Of a stretch of 64,000 nt of DNA, positions 49,052 to 59,247 are shown piece by piece. The first letter of the stretch is position 1; each line of letters begins with the position of its first letter. The notes beneath the pieces were generated by a model. The model made no database searches, had not been told where the DNA came from, and worked only from the letters and a program-made list of their open reading frames with translations. Source of the DNA: Paenibacillus lutrae (GTDB taxonomy: Bacteria > Bacillota > Bacilli > Paenibacillales > NBRC-103111); the NCBI RefSeq assembly GCF_009757775.1, contig NZ_RHLK01000006.1, positions 1 to 64,000 on the forward strand, read 5' to 3'. A program made the translations under genes and the position numbers.

Positions 49052-50539
49052 ATGATGACTACCCCCTCACTACATAGAAATGAAAAACATAGAAACGACG
49101 AGGATTGGTTTAACCTGATCAACGGCGAGTGGATACCCTCCGGAAGCGGTAAAACCAACCCCGTGCTGAATCCATCCACGCTCAAGGAAATCGCGACAGT
49201 TCCTGTATGCGGTAAAGAAGAAACACTTCAGGCGATTTCAGCCGCGCATCAAGCTTTTCAGACCTGGAGCGCAACTTCCGCTTACGAACGTTCGGCTATT
49301 CTCATGAACTGGTACAGCCTGATGATGGAGCATCAGGACGAACTGGCGAAGCTGATGACCGCCGAACAAGGCAAACCTTATGAGGAAGCCAAAGGCGAAA
49401 TCGCTTATGCAGCAAGCTTCATTTCCTGGTATGCCGAAGAAGCAAAACGGTTGTATGGCGACATCATTCCGGCCTCGACTGCAAACAAACGGATGTTCGT
49501 AATCCGTCAGCCTGTCGGGGTCATAGCCGCGATCACGCCTTGGAACTTCCCCGCCGCCATGATTACCCGCAAAGTTGCGCCTGCTCTGGCCTCCGGTTGC
49601 ACCTGCATTGTCAAACCTGCCGGCCAGACGCCGCTTACAGCCCTGTATATGGCCAAACTCGCGGAAGAAGCAGGCGTCCCGGCGGGTGTGCTTAACGTTA
49701 TCACCGGCAAATCATCCGTCATCGGCGATACGTTGTTCGAAGACTCACGCGTCGCCAAAGTCACGTTCACCGGCTCAACCGAAGTCGGCAAACACATTAT
49801 GCGGGCGTCAGCCGCTACGATGAAGAAAATTTCGTTAGAACTTGGCGGTCATGCGCCGGTTATTGTGCTTGACGATGCAGACGCGCAGCTGGCTGCCGAG
49901 CAGACTCTGTTGTCCAAATTCCGCAACGCCGGCCAGACTTGTGTCTGTGCCAATCGGATTTATGTACAGAAGGGCATCCGCCCGGAGTTTGAACGGCTCC
50001 TTGGAGAGAAAATGGCCCGCCTCCAAGTCGGAGACGGGATGAAGCCCGGCACCTCAATAGGACCCCTGATCGACGAAGACGGAATGAATAAAGTCATTCG
50101 TCAAGTCGAGAATGCGGTCAGCGGAGGAGCCAAGATTGTGACCGGGGGCAAGGCCGTTAAGATACCGGGGCATGACGGCTATTTCTATGAACCGACTCTG
50201 CTCACCGGAGTCGATGCCTCAATGGAAATTATGCAGGAGGAAACCTTCGGACCGGTAGCGCCCATTGTTGAATTCGAAGATCCTGAAGATGCGATCCGTC
50301 AAGCGAATGACTCTCCTTTCGGACTCGCATCCTATCTGTTCACTTCCAATCTTAATCAGGCGATCCGTATAGCCGAACGTCTTCAATTCGGTATTGTGGG
50401 CGTCAATGACGGTCTGCCGTCAGCGGCACAGGCTCCTTTTGGAGGAATGAAAGAAAGCGGCCTCGGACGAGAAGGCGGTAAATACGGCATCGAGGAATAT
50501 GTGGAGATCAAGTACATTTCACTAGGTTTACAGAGTTAA
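49052..50539 (+). CDS. gabD: NAD(P)+-dependent succinate-semialdehyde dehydrogenase-like
   Basis: The 495-residue aldehyde dehydrogenase has the cofactor blocks ITPWNFPAAMITRKVAPALA and TFTGSTEVGKHIM, the general base Glu in KISLELGGHAPVIVLDDAD, and the nucleophile Cys in FRNAGQTCVCANRIYV. These and PFGGMKESGLGREGGKYGIE are characteristic of GabD, which oxidises succinate semialdehyde to succinate in the GABA shunt; glutarate-semialdehyde dehydrogenase is a close alternative. No GabT is nearby. ATG at 49052 follows AAGGAGG. Confidence 0.9.
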   Translation: MMTTPSLHRNEKHRNDEDWFNLINGEWIPSGSGKTNPVLNPSTLKEIATVPVCGKEETLQAISAAHQAFQTWSATSAYERSAILMNWYSLMMEHQDELAKLMTAEQGKPYEEAKGEIAYAASFISWYAEEAKRLYGDIIPASTANKRMFVIRQPVGVIAAITPWNFPAAMITRKVAPALASGCTCIVKPAGQTPLTALYMAKLAEEAGVPAGVLNVITGKSSVIGDTLFEDSRVAKVTFTGSTEVGKHIMRASAATMKKISLELGGHAPVIVLDDADAQLAAEQTLLSKFRNAGQTCVCANRIYVQKGIRPEFERLLGEKMARLQVGDGMKPGTSIGPLIDEDGMNKVIRQVENAVSGGAKIVTGGKAVKIPGHDGYFYEPTLLTGVDASMEIMQEETFGPVAPIVEFEDPEDAIRQANDSPFGLASYLFTSNLNQAIRIAERLQFGIVGVNDGLPSAAQAPFGGMKESGLGREGGKYGIEEYVEIKYISLGLQS

Positions 50540-50562
50540 TCGCGTCACTTATCATCCTACCA

Positions 50563-50627
50563 GCCTAAAAAACGTCTTCCGGTATGCCAGCCTGTAACGG
50601 GCATTGCTGCAGAAGACGTTTTTTTAA
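50563..50627 (+). terminator. Intrinsic terminator of gabD
   Basis: AAAACGTCTTC and GAAGACGTTTT (50612-50622) form an 11-bp stem around a branched ~32-base loop, ending in seven T on the plus strand. Confidence 0.7.
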
Positions 50628-50655
50628 ATTCACGGTCATTCATGATCGATTGTTT

Positions 50656-51114
50656 TCACTTTGCCGGAATACACACATCCCGAAAATAATAGGAAACCTG
50701 CATCTCCAGCTCCTTCTTATGTTCCATATCCGAGAAATTTAGCGTGACAGGCTCCATGATTCCGGCTACTATAATTCTGATTTCGCCATGATCGCCTTCC
50801 GTAATTTCATAACTGATTAACTTGTCTTTTGCATAAAAATATCTGGCTATACAGAGTCCATTCTCTCCGAGATAGAAATGGTCAGAATGATTCAGGTGCA
50901 GCAAACTAACGGCACTTATTATAATTAGAAGCCATTCGTTACCCCCAAAGGTAAACAGCATTGCCAGGTAAGCCAAAGCTAACGTCCAACTCATCTTTCG
51001 CACGTTCCCTTGGGCGTATACAAAACCAACATGCTTTTTAGCCTGTACCGATTGAAATAATTTCAAGAAAATGACGGACCCTGCAATCAGACCGATTATT
51101 ACGTGGATAAACAA
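50656..51114 (-). CDS. Unrecognised small membrane protein
   Basis: The 152-residue protein has three hydrophobic segments (1-20, 43-58, 61-73) and a soluble C-terminal half with YEITEGDHGEIRIIVAG and NFSDMEHKKELEMQVSYYF. TTG at 51114 follows AAGGGGG by about nine bases. The layout resembles small DUF5673-type membrane proteins, but this is uncertain and no function is assigned. Confidence 0.6.
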   Translation of the reverse strand: MFIHVIIGLIAGSVIFLKLFQSVQAKKHVGFVYAQGNVRKMSWTLALAYLAMLFTFGGNEWLLIIISAVSLLHLNHSDHFYLGENGLCIARYFYAKDKLISYEITEGDHGEIRIIVAGIMEPVTLNFSDMEHKKELEMQVSYYFRDVCIPAK

Positions 51115-51195
51115 GAATGGAAGCCCCCTTAACCGCCTTCGTTAAATCAAGCACCCTTATTTTACCATAATAAACAGACCATCTCTTCTATCATA

Positions 51196-51222
51196 CAAAA
51201 AAAGACCGCTTCAAAAGCGGCC
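51196..51222 (-). terminator. Intrinsic terminator of the lipase-like gene
   Basis: CCGCTT and AAGCGG form a 6-bp stem followed on the minus strand by TCTTTTTTT. It lies about 45 bases past the stop at 51266. Confidence 0.8.
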
Positions 51223-51265
51223 TGATTTGCCCGTATTCGTATGCTTCGCTGTAATCTATTCACAC

Positions 51266-52252
51266 TTATTCTTGAAGCTGAGGCATGACTTGCTCATCTA
51301 TCAGTTGGTCGTGAGGCTGCACACCCCTACGGGTCCGCTCCAGCCAAACCATAATGTCGCTTGCCACTTCATCCCGGTTCACTTCATTCAGCAGCTCATG
51401 TCTTTTATTGGCATACAGTTTGCACTCCACATGCCTCAGTCCCAGCTTGCCGTATATACTCTGAAGAGCAAGTACACCTTTGCCCTGTCCTCCGACCGGA
51501 TCTTTGTCGCCTGCAATCAGATAAATCGGAAGATCCTTGGGAATGAGCTTCAGATGCTTGTTTAAATGAATTTGTCCCAGATGCGAGAAAAACTCCTTGA
51601 AAAAGTTAGTCGTGCAGACGTATCCGCAGAGCGGATCTTCAATAAACTTATCCACTTCCTTGTCATCGGAACTCAGCCAGTCAAACTCCGTACGGTTCGG
51701 GCGGAAAGGAATATTAAAGCTGCCGAGTGCCAGATGCGTTAACAGCTTGCCTCTGAACCGTTCCCCTTTACGCAGAATGATTAAATTGGCGAGCGCCGAT
51801 CCCGCCTTCAAGATGCTGCCGTGCGGACCATTCGTCCCGCAGAGAATAACGCCCCGGTAGAGTTCAGGCGCCCGGTACAGAACCTTCTGCGCCAGGAAAG
51901 ACCCCATGCTGTGCGCGAATAAAAAGAGCGGAAGTCCCGGGTGATTCGTACGGGCCTGCATGGCAAGCGTAATGATATCCGAGGTCATTGCGTTGAAACC
52001 ATCCCGGCCCGGATAACCCAGATCATCTTCAGTCAAAGCGGTGCGGCCGTGTCCGCGGTGGTCATTGGCATACACAATATAACCTCCTGCGGTCAGCTGT
52101 TCTGCAAAACGGCTGTACCTACCTGCATGCTCCGCCATCCCATGTGCGATCTGCACGATTCCCTGAGGCAGCGTATCCGCTTCCGGTTCCCACAAATGGA
52201 CGAAAACGGACGAGCCTGCACCGGTGTCTAAATGAAAGTGGGATTGCTTCAT
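51266..52252 (-). CDS. Alpha/beta hydrolase (monoacylglycerol lipase/lysophospholipase-like)
   Basis: The 328-residue protein has an oxyanion block IVQIAHGMAEHAGRYSRFA, DHRGHGRT, the nucleophile elbow LFAHSMGSFLAQ (Ser ~116), acid in LIAGDKDPVGG and catalytic His in YANKRHELLNEVNRD. This is the YtpA/monoglyceride-lipase pattern (Hydrolase_4). It is cytosolic, with a long middle cap rich in hydrophobic residues. It shares direction with the purine permease 70 bases upstream, so cotranscription is possible though functionally unexplained. Confidence 0.88.
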   Translation of the reverse strand: MKQSHFHLDTGAGSSVFVHLWEPEADTLPQGIVQIAHGMAEHAGRYSRFAEQLTAGGYIVYANDHRGHGRTALTEDDLGYPGRDGFNAMTSDIITLAMQARTNHPGLPLFLFAHSMGSFLAQKVLYRAPELYRGVILCGTNGPHGSILKAGSALANLIILRKGERFRGKLLTHLALGSFNIPFRPNRTEFDWLSSDDKEVDKFIEDPLCGYVCTTNFFKEFFSHLGQIHLNKHLKLIPKDLPIYLIAGDKDPVGGQGKGVLALQSIYGKLGLRHVECKLYANKRHELLNEVNRDEVASDIMVWLERTRRGVQPHDQLIDEQVMPQLQE

Positions 52253-52323
52253 TTCTCACCCGTCCCTTTCTTAAGTAAAGTGGTTTCGCTCTTACAACCT
52301 CATCCAGGCTTACTTAATCGTAT

Positions 52324-53643
52324 TCAGGGCTGCAGCCATCCGATCTGGATGACGAATAAAGCCGCGAATACATAAAGAACCGGATGCACTTCCCGGAAGC
52401 GTCCCCGCGCCGCCTTCAATACAATATAAAAAATGAATCCAATGCCGATGCTTGTTGAAACGCTGTACGTAAACGGCATGGACACAATAACGAGGAAGGC
52501 CGGAAAAGACTCTTCGAAATTAGTCCAGTCAATGTGCAGCAAATCTTTGATCATATAGTACCCGACGATAATTAAAGCCGGAGCAGTGATCGAAGGCAGG
52601 CTGGCCAAAGTCTCCGCTACAGGTGCCAGGAAAGCGACAGCGCCCAGCAGCAGACAGGTTACGACTGCCGTAACCCCGGTGCGGCCGCCGGCGGCGATTC
52701 CCGATCCTGATTCAATCAGTGTCGTGACCGGACTTGTACCCATCAGCCCGCCTGCTGTCACGCCGGCTGCATTCGCCATCAAAGCGCTTCGTGAGCGTGG
52801 AAATTTGCCCTCTTTCATTAACCCCGCCTGCTCCGCCAGACTTACCAGAGTGCCCGTCGTATCGAACACCGAGATCAGCAGGAACGTAAAAGTGAGCGCG
52901 AATAATCCCTGTTCGAATACGCCTCCTAGATCCAGCTGCATCCATGTCCCGCCCATGCCCCCGGGCCATGCAAACCACTGATCAGGCAGCACAAGCAGAC
53001 CCATGAGCCAACCGATGAGCGAACTGATCAGCATCCCGACAAATAAGGCGCCCCGGACCCGGTATGACATTAGTACGAGAGTCACTACCAACCCGATGCA
53101 GGCAAGAAGAGTCCCGGGTTCATGAAGGCTTCCAAACATGACTAACGTATCCGGAGAAGCCACAATGAGCTTTGCATTTTGAAGCCCTACAAAACATATA
53201 AACAATCCTGTGCCTGCTGTAATCGCATATTTAAGCGATGCCGGAATGGTCTCGATCAGGAGCCTCCCGTGACGGCTTAGGGAAACCAGCATAAACAAAA
53301 TACCGGCCAGAAAAACAGAGCCCAGCGCAACCTGCCACGAAACACCCGCTCCCTGCACAGCGCCGAAGGCAAAAAAAGCATTGATGCCCATTCCCGGGGC
53401 AATCACGATCGGATAATTACCGGCTAATGCTATGATCAGCGTAGACAAAATCGTCGTAAGGATCGTTGCAGCAAAAACGGCATGAAAATCCATACCGGCC
53501 TCGCTTAGAATCGCCGGATTGACAATCACCACAAAAGCCATGGTCATGAAGGTGGTAAACCCCGCCAGTACTTCCGTCGACCAAGTGGTATTTCGTTCTT
53601 TTAATTGAAACCATTCGCTTACCTTGTTCAAAAAATGTCCCAT
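52324..53643 (-). CDS. NCS2-family purine permease (AzgA/PbuG type)
   Basis: The 439-residue permease has about 13 membrane segments. It has AzgA-branch motifs: [20 protein letters not shown] at the start, [31 protein letters not shown] with the substrate-binding acidic residue, and [20 protein letters not shown]. This branch moves adenine, guanine or hypoxanthine with protons. No purine riboswitch or PurR box is visible in the leader, so ligand control is not evident. Confidence 0.9.
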   Translation of the reverse strand: MGHFLNKVSEWFQLKERNTTWSTEVLAGFTTFMTMAFVVIVNPAILSEAGMDFHAVFAATILTTILSTLIIALAGNYPIVIAPGMGINAFFAFGAVQGAGVSWQVALGSVFLAGILFMLVSLSRHGRLLIETIPASLKYAITAGTGLFICFVGLQNAKLIVASPDTLVMFGSLHEPGTLLACIGLVVTLVLMSYRVRGALFVGMLISSLIGWLMGLLVLPDQWFAWPGGMGGTWMQLDLGGVFEQGLFALTFTFLLISVFDTTGTLVSLAEQAGLMKEGKFPRSRSALMANAAGVTAGGLMGTSPVTTLIESGSGIAAGGRTGVTAVVTCLLLGAVAFLAPVAETLASLPSITAPALIIVGYYMIKDLLHIDWTNFEESFPAFLVIVSMPFTYSVSTSIGIGFIFYIVLKAARGRFREVHPVLYVFAALFVIQIGWLQP

Positions 53644-53754
53644 TCCTTTCCTTGCTGCTGCTAATCATGAATTGTATCACGAAATCAAGGAGAGATCATC
53701 TGCATGCCTATATTAAATAGCGTTTCCAAACCGCTGATATTCAAGCCGGAACAG

Positions 53755-53785
53755 CAAAGAACCCGGATTCTCTTAGAATCCGGGC
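53755..53785 (-). terminator. Intrinsic terminator of the sulfate operon
   Basis: CCCGGATTCT (53762-53771) and AGAATCCGGG (53775-53784) form a perfect 10-bp stem with a 3-base loop; TTCTTTGCTG follows on the minus strand. It lies after yezD, the last gene of the sbp-cysTWA-hydrolase-yezD series. Confidence 0.75.
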
Positions 53786-53819
53786 CTATACTGCTCTGAA
53801 TGTCACCGAGCAAGCTGAA

Positions 53820-54035
53820 TCAACTTCTTCCATCGCTCACCTTACGCTCCACGTGGAGCTTGGTGCCGTTAGCGGCTTGCTTGGTTTCGTTATCGAAGCG
53901 TTTGCGCTCTGTCCGTTCGATTTGGGCAATTCGGCCGTCATGAATGATGATTTGAACCGTGCCATACTCTAACCCGTTAATGCTTTGAATAATACGTTCA
54001 ATCCAGAGTTCATTCAGTTCAACTGGTTTGGCCAT
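53820..54035 (-). CDS. yezD: YezD family (DUF2292) protein
   Basis: The 71-residue protein has the DUF2292 core NGLEYGTVQIIIHDGRIAQI followed by ERTERKRF. The family is small, uncharacterised and repeatedly found next to sulfate or sulfur assimilation genes, as here at the end of the sulfate uptake operon. A basic, Lys/Arg/Asn-rich tail extends beyond the core. ATG at 54035 is chosen (AGAGAGG nine bases upstream). Confidence 0.85.
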   Translation of the reverse strand: MAKPVELNELWIERIIQSINGLEYGTVQIIIHDGRIAQIERTERKRFDNETKQAANGTKLHVERKVSDGRS

Positions 54036-54060
54036 CCCCATCAACCTCTCTTTTATCGTA

Positions 54061-54894
54061 TCAAATCATCCAATCGTACCATTCCTTCTTACGCTTCTGC
54101 AGATCCAGCAGCCAAGCGGACGTTTTCCCGATCAGTGTAAGCGTACTGTCCCGGTTCGAAAACGTATGATCCGCTTGAAAAATAAGTTCCAGATCGCACT
54201 GCCCGTCTGCCCTCAGCCAGAACATTTTTTGATAAAGAGGCGCATAATCAACCGGGATATCATCGTCTGCCGTACCATGGGCGATGAGAACATCTCCTCC
54301 GAATTTACGCAGCTGCTCGAACGGCTGATGTTTGGAGAGCGAATCGAAAAATACAGGGGTAAGCAGGTACCCTTTATGATCAATGCCCTTATCTGCTTCC
54401 AGCTGACGATAAGCGTCCTTCCCTACGATTCGAACAATATCATTGTGAGGATGAGCGACTGCCGACCACATCACGAGCGTCCGGACACGGCGGTCAGAGG
54501 CGGCTGTCAGTAAAGCGACAGCGCCGCCGAGACTGTGACCGAGCAGCACGACCTGATGGGAATCGACGCAGTCGAGGCTGAGTGCATAATCCAGTACACG
54601 ACGAGTCTGGGTAATCATGGCGTCAAGTCCCTCAGCCCCGTAATCCCCGGTACTTTCGCCACAGCCGGCATAATCGAAGCGCAGGACCATGTAGCCCTGG
54701 CTGCTGAACGCCCTCGCTGTTTTGACGAACAGCCTGTCAACTCCGATCCGGTTTCCGATAAAACCGTGACAGATGATGATAACCGGCCATTTGCCGCTGC
54801 CTCCGCGGCAGTCCGCCTCTTCTTTGTCTGTTGGATAATGCAGCGTCGCTGCAAGCTCCAGCTCCCCGCATGGGATCGTGATGTGATGTTCCAT
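54061..54894 (-). CDS. Alpha/beta hydrolase in the sulfate operon
   Basis: The 277-residue hydrolase has VIIICHGFIGNRIGVD (oxyanion region), FDYAGCGESTGD, the nucleophile elbow VVLLGHSLGGAVAL (Ser ~119), the acid loop HGTADDDIPVDY and His in FQADHTFSNRDS. It resembles feruloyl-esterase-like or peptidase S9-like acylhydrolases. Forty-one bases after cysA in the same direction, it is probably cotranscribed. A role in releasing sulfur or acyl groups is speculative. Confidence 0.85.
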   Translation of the reverse strand: MEHHITIPCGELELAATLHYPTDKEEADCRGGSGKWPVIIICHGFIGNRIGVDRLFVKTARAFSSQGYMVLRFDYAGCGESTGDYGAEGLDAMITQTRRVLDYALSLDCVDSHQVVLLGHSLGGAVALLTAASDRRVRTLVMWSAVAHPHNDIVRIVGKDAYRQLEADKGIDHKGYLLTPVFFDSLSKHQPFEQLRKFGGDVLIAHGTADDDIPVDYAPLYQKMFWLRADGQCDLELIFQADHTFSNRDSTLTLIGKTSAWLLDLQKRKKEWYDWMI

Positions 54895-54935
54895 AAGCCA
54901 TATTCCTTTCCTGGTGCGAATTATGCAAGTTCCGG

Positions 54936-55991
54936 TCAGATGTGAACCGGCATGGGGTCATATTTTAGTGCATTCTCGACCGTTCTGGTCTGGGTTCCGT
55001 CAAAGACGTATAAACGATGAACCAGCACACGTACCTGATCGCCCGGTTCTAAAGGAGCCTGTTCCAGCGAACGGTACCCGATCAGCCGGTAAGGGCCGGT
55101 ATCGACTTCCACCTGCCAGTTGGATCCCCGGAAATACGTGCTGCGAACCACTCCGTCGGCGGCAGCCGTCTGGCGGCTGATTTCGTGCGGGAGCCCGATT
55201 TCAACGAACTCCGGACGAACAATGGCCGCCAGTTCCCCTTCTTCCTCGAAGCCGATCAGCGAACCTGCTTCCGCAAGCGGAGAAGACTCTCCGATAAACG
55301 AAGCGACGAACGGAGTCGACGGTTCCCTGTAAATATCCAGCGGCGATCCTTTTTGTTCAATCCTGCCTTTGTTCACAATCATGATCTCGTCGGCCACTTC
55401 GACAGCTTCCTCCTGATCATGCGTTACAAAAATAGTGGTGATGCCGACTCTGCTGATCATCTCCCGGAGCCAGCTGCGCAGTTCTTTGCGAACCTTAGCG
55501 TCAATGGCTGCAAAAGGCTCATCCAGCAGCAGCAGCTGCGGCTCGGGTGCCAAGGCTCTGGCAAAAGCGACCCGCTGCCGCTGCCCGCCTGACAACTGAT
55601 GAGGAAGACGCTTCTCCAGACCGTTCAGTCCGGTCAGCTGAAGCAGTTCCTCGACCCGGGAGCGGATTTCCGTCTTGCTGCGCTTCTGGACGCGGAGACC
55701 GAAAGCGATGTTCTCGAAGACGGTCATATGTTTGAAAAGCGCATAATTCTGAAAGACGAAACCGATATGTCTCTCTTGGGGCATAAGGTCGTTGACCTGT
55801 TCACCGTGGAACAGAATTCGACCGGAATCCGGCTGCTCCAGGCCAGCCAGCATACGGAGAATCGTTGTTTTACCCCCGCCGCTCGGGCCGAGCAGGCCGA
55901 TTAGTTTTCCTTGCTGGATCTCGAAAGAGATGTCCTTGGCCGCCTCGTATGAGCCGAATGATTTGTTAATCCCTTGTACACGGATATGCAT
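54936..55991 (-). CDS. cysA: Sulfate/thiosulfate ABC transporter ATPase CysA
   Basis: The 351-residue ATPase has Walker A GPSGGGKT (35-42), Q-loop FVFQNYALFKHM, signature LSGGQRQR (133-140), Walker B LLLLDEPF (153-160) and H-loop FVTHDQEEAVEVAD, then a C-terminal TOBE-like domain containing EFVEIGLPHEISRQT. It powers CysT/CysW. ATG at 55991 follows GGGGGAAG; cysW ends 3 bases upstream, indicating tight coupling. Confidence 0.93.
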   Translation of the reverse strand: MHIRVQGINKSFGSYEAAKDISFEIQQGKLIGLLGPSGGGKTTILRMLAGLEQPDSGRILFHGEQVNDLMPQERHIGFVFQNYALFKHMTVFENIAFGLRVQKRSKTEIRSRVEELLQLTGLNGLEKRLPHQLSGGQRQRVAFARALAPEPQLLLLDEPFAAIDAKVRKELRSWLREMISRVGITTIFVTHDQEEAVEVADEIMIVNKGRIEQKGSPLDIYREPSTPFVASFIGESSPLAEAGSLIGFEEEGELAAIVRPEFVEIGLPHEISRQTAAADGVVRSTYFRGSNWQVEVDTGPYRLIGYRSLEQAPLEPGDQVRVLVHRLYVFDGTQTRTVENALKYDPMPVHI

Positions 55992-55994
55992 TGG

Positions 55995-56906
55995 TTAACT
56001 TCCCCCGTTCAATGAGTTTGAGCCGGTCTCGGCGTTTTGCCTGCTGGTCTGGTGAAACTTCCATTCCACAAGGCTTTTGACAATCAAGGTCAAGACGGCA
56101 AGCAGCACGAGCAGGGAAGCTACCGCAAAAGAAGCCGCGAACTGATATTCGTTATATAAGATTTCGATATGAAGCGGGACGGTATTCGTCTTGCCCCGGA
56201 TATGACCCGATACAACCGATACGGCACCGAATTCTCCCATTGCTCTGGCATTACAAAGAATAATACCGTACAAGAGACCCCATTTAATGTTCGGGATCGT
56301 CACCTTCCAGAAAATCCGCCAGCCTTTGGCGCCCAGCGTTGCCGCAGCTTCTTCTTCCTGCGTCCCCTGGGACTGCATGAGTGGAATAAGTTCACGTGCA
56401 ACGAACGGGAAAGTGACGAACACGGTCGCTAAGACAATACCGGGAAGAGCGAACAAGATCTTGATGTCATTCTCCGCAAGAAACGGGCCAAACCATCCCT
56501 GTGCTCCAAATAGAAGGACAAATACAAGTCCGGCAATAACCGGTGAAATAGCGAAAGGCAAGTCAATCAGGGTAATAAGGACATTCTTGCCGCGGAAACG
56601 AAACTTCGTAATCGCCCAGGCGGCGGCTATGCCGAATATAACGTTGAGCGGAACCGCAATGGCGGCGGTCGTTAAAGTAAGCTTGATAGCCGCAAGAGCT
56701 TCCTTCTGTGTCAGAGCGGCGATGTATACTTCCCAGCCTTTTCTGAAGGCTTGAATAAACACGGTCGCGAGCGGTAAAACGAGCAGCAGCGTAAGGAAGA
56801 GCAGGGCTGTGCCGATCAAAAGCCACTGTACTCCTCGCGGTTCTGAAATATGCTTGGGCGGTTCTGAGGATGCCGTCCCGAAATTAGCGGCTACTTGGCC
56901 TGCCAT
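55995..56906 (-). CDS. cysW: Sulfate ABC transporter permease CysW
   Basis: The 303-residue permease has six helices, with the EAA loop [20 protein letters not shown] near 205 and [20 protein letters not shown], the CysW/CysT family hallmark. It pairs with CysT to form the channel. It lies between cysT (22-base gap) and cysA (3-base gap). ATG follows AAAGGAG. Confidence 0.93.
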   Translation of the reverse strand: MAGQVAANFGTASSEPPKHISEPRGVQWLLIGTALLFLTLLLVLPLATVFIQAFRKGWEVYIAALTQKEALAAIKLTLTTAAIAVPLNVIFGIAAAWAITKFRFRGKNVLITLIDLPFAISPVIAGLVFVLLFGAQGWFGPFLAENDIKILFALPGIVLATVFVTFPFVARELIPLMQSQGTQEEEAAATLGAKGWRIFWKVTIPNIKWGLLYGIILCNARAMGEFGAVSVVSGHIRGKTNTVPLHIEILYNEYQFAASFAVASLLVLLAVLTLIVKSLVEWKFHQTSRQNAETGSNSLNGGS

Positions 56907-56928
56907 AAAGTATCAGCTCCTTTCGCGG

Positions 56929-57762
56929 TCATCCGCTTACCCGCCGGTTGGATATCATTTGCAGCGCATTCGTGACCAGCAGAAGCACGAAAGAGATGAT
57001 CAGCATGACGAGCGCAATCGCGGTCGCTCCGGCATAATCGTACTGCTCCAGCTTCGTCATGATGAGCAGCGGGGTGATCTCGGTCTTCATCGGCATATTG
57101 CCGGAGATGAAGACAACCGATCCGTACTCGCCGATAGCTCTGGCGAATGCGAGCGTGAAGCCCGTCAGCAGCGCGGGCATCAGCTGCGGGAAAATAACGC
57201 GGCGGAACGTCCGCCAGCGGGAGGCTCCGAGGCTCACGGCCGCTTCTTCCGTTTCACGCTCCAGCTCTTGCAGCACAGGCTGCACGGTGCGGACGACGAA
57301 AGGAAGACCGATGAACGTGAGCGCAATCACGACGCCGAGCGGCGAGAAGGCTGTCTTGATGCCGAGCGGCGCGAGCATGCTGCCGATCAATCCGTTGTCG
57401 TCGTACAGGCTTGTCAGCGCTATGCCGGCCACGGCCGTCGGCAGCGCGAACGGCATATCGACGAGCGCGTCGACAATCTTCTTGCCCGGGAAGCGGTAAC
57501 GGACCAGTACCCAGGCAACGAGCAGACCGAACACCGCATTGATCAGTGCCGCTGCCAAAGAAGCGCCGAAACTGAGCTTGTAGGAGGCGATAACCCGGTC
57601 ATCCGTCACGGCGCTCCAGAACTGCTCGAACGTCAGACCTGTCGTCTTCCATACGACAGCAGATAAAGGAAATAAGACAATCAGGCTTAGGTAAAGCACG
57701 GTAAAACCCATGGATAATCCGAATCCCGGCAGAATACGCTTTGGTTTACTATGTCTGGCCAT
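56929..57762 (-). CDS. cysT: Sulfate ABC transporter permease CysT
   Basis: The 277-residue permease has six helices, the EAA loop [20 protein letters not shown] near 187 and [20 protein letters not shown]. The C-terminus keeps the typical [13 protein letters not shown]. It lies second in the operon after sbp. ATG at 57762 follows AGGGGACG. Confidence 0.93.
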   Translation of the reverse strand: MARHSKPKRILPGFGLSMGFTVLYLSLIVLFPLSAVVWKTTGLTFEQFWSAVTDDRVIASYKLSFGASLAAALINAVFGLLVAWVLVRYRFPGKKIVDALVDMPFALPTAVAGIALTSLYDDNGLIGSMLAPLGIKTAFSPLGVVIALTFIGLPFVVRTVQPVLQELERETEEAAVSLGASRWRTFRRVIFPQLMPALLTGFTLAFARAIGEYGSVVFISGNMPMKTEITPLLIMTKLEQYDYAGATAIALVMLIISFVLLLVTNALQMISNRRVSG

Positions 57763-57833
57763 TTGCTAACACGTCCCCTTGATCGCCTTTCCGAGTGGTG
57801 CCGGTTTGTACCGTCGCACCCGGGCACGCTTCA

Positions 57834-58919
57834 TTATTTCGGTTTGTAAATCTGGTCGAACACTCCGCCATCGGCAAAATGGGTCTTCTGTACTTTCGCC
57901 CAGCCGCCGAATTCCGGATCATTAATCGTAAAGAGGTTAATTTCCTTGAATTTGTCCGCATACTGCTTAGCTACTGATTCCAGGCGCGGCCTGTAGTAGT
58001 TCTCTGCTGCGATTTTCTGCCCTTCCTCGCTGTACAGGTACTCCAGGTATGCCTGAGCGACCTCTTTCGTCCCCTTCTTTGCGGTATTCTTATCTACGAT
58101 GGCCACAGGTGGTTCTGCAAGAACACTGATGGAAGGCGTTATAATTTCAAATTCATTTTTGCCGAGTTCGTTCAGAGAAAGGTAAGCTTCGTTCTCCCAG
58201 GCGATTAAGACATCACCCATGTTTCTTTCTACAAAAGTCGTCGTTGAGTCGCGCGCACCCGTTCCGAGCACCGGTGCATTCTTAAATAACTGTGTAACAA
58301 ATTCTTTGGCCTTCGCCTCGTCGTTGTTGTTCTTCTTAAGCGCATATCCCCATGCAGCCACGTAATTCCAGCGTGCTCCGCCAGATGTTTTAGGGTTAGG
58401 CGTAATGACCGCAACCCCCGGCTTGACCAGATCGTCCCAATCTTTAATGCCTTTCGGGTTTCCTTTGCGGACAAGGAACACAATCGTAGAGGTGTAAGGA
58501 GTCGAGTTATCCTTCAGTTCCGTTTCCCAGCCCTTGTCAATCAGACCCGCCGCTTGAACCTGGTCAATATCATAAGCAAGTGCCAGCGTAACCACATCCG
58601 CTTCCGATCCTTCTATAACGGATCTGGCCTGTTTGCCCGATCCCCCATGCGACTGGTTAATGGTTACGGTCTGGCCCTTTTCTTGTTTCCAGTGTTTAAT
58701 AAATGCCTCATTGTATTTCTGGTACAGTTCTCTCGTCGGGTCATAAGATACATTAAGCAGTTCAACTGCTTTTGGTGAAGAACCGTCCCCCGAAACTTTT
58801 GTATTTGTCGTTTCGTTCCCACCGCCGCAAGCGGTTAATCCGGTAAGCAGCGAAGTCAATGTCAGGACCATAACCGACCGGCCCAGTACTTTTCTAAAAG
58901 AATGTGATTGTACAGCCAT
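57834..58919 (-). CDS. sbp: Sulfate-binding lipoprotein
   Basis: The 361-residue protein is exported and lipid-anchored: lipobox LTAC near residue 31. The mature part has Sbp/CysP motifs [39 protein letters not shown] (sulfate-binding Ser/Gly loop), [34 protein letters not shown] and [13 protein letters not shown]. It captures sulfate for CysTWA. ATG at 58919 follows AAAGGGG by about ten bases; the upstream in-frame ATG at 58925 has a poorer spacing. It is first gene of the operon. Confidence 0.93.
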   Translation of the reverse strand: MAVQSHSFRKVLGRSVMVLTLTSLLTGLTACGGGNETTNTKVSGDGSSPKAVELLNVSYDPTRELYQKYNEAFIKHWKQEKGQTVTINQSHGGSGKQARSVIEGSEADVVTLALAYDIDQVQAAGLIDKGWETELKDNSTPYTSTIVFLVRKGNPKGIKDWDDLVKPGVAVITPNPKTSGGARWNYVAAWGYALKKNNNDEAKAKEFVTQLFKNAPVLGTGARDSTTTFVERNMGDVLIAWENEAYLSLNELGKNEFEIITPSISVLAEPPVAIVDKNTAKKGTKEVAQAYLEYLYSEEGQKIAAENYYRPRLESVAKQYADKFKEINLFTINDPEFGGWAKVQKTHFADGGVFDQIYKPK

Positions 58920-59054
58920 GAACAAAATACCCCTTTCGATTTGGCAACTAGGAAAATCTTCATCATTCTAGCAGGTCAACCTCTTCGCGTCTCCGGAGGT
59001 CCGGTGGACAAAATAAACAAATCCTATAAGTTTAGTAAGAATTATTTATAAATC

Positions 59055-59084
59055 AATATAGCACCCGCTAATATCACGTGTCAA
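59055..59084 (-). promoter_or_regulatory. sbp: Promoter of the sulfate operon
   Basis: On the minus strand TTGACA (59084-59079) and TATATT (59060-59055) are 18 bp apart, leaving a ~130-base leader before sbp. The leader contains an AT-rich ACTTATAGGATTTGTTT segment near 59020-59040 that could be a CymR-type operator, but the match is loose. No S-box or T-box fold is seen. Confidence 0.55.
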
Positions 59085-59247
59085 TACGTAATTTTACAAA
59101 AATTTCTAAGTGCCCGTCCATCTCTTTGTTAATAATAGGGAGCCGTTTCAAACCTGCTTAAGCCGTGTAAAAATAGCTTGGAAACATACTAGAGACATAG
59201 CAAGCCCCCTAACCCGGGACTTGCTGCAAGCGGAGGTAATATTGAAT

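Noticed and set aside
53704-53799. 31-codon plus-strand ORF with an AAGGAG site near the purine permease
   Set aside because: Its coding part is the sulfate-operon terminator hairpin; the apparent ribosome site is likely coincidence.
53644-53819. Purine riboswitch ahead of the purine permease
   Set aside because: No purine aptamer core and no terminator pair in the leader of the 52324-53643 gene.
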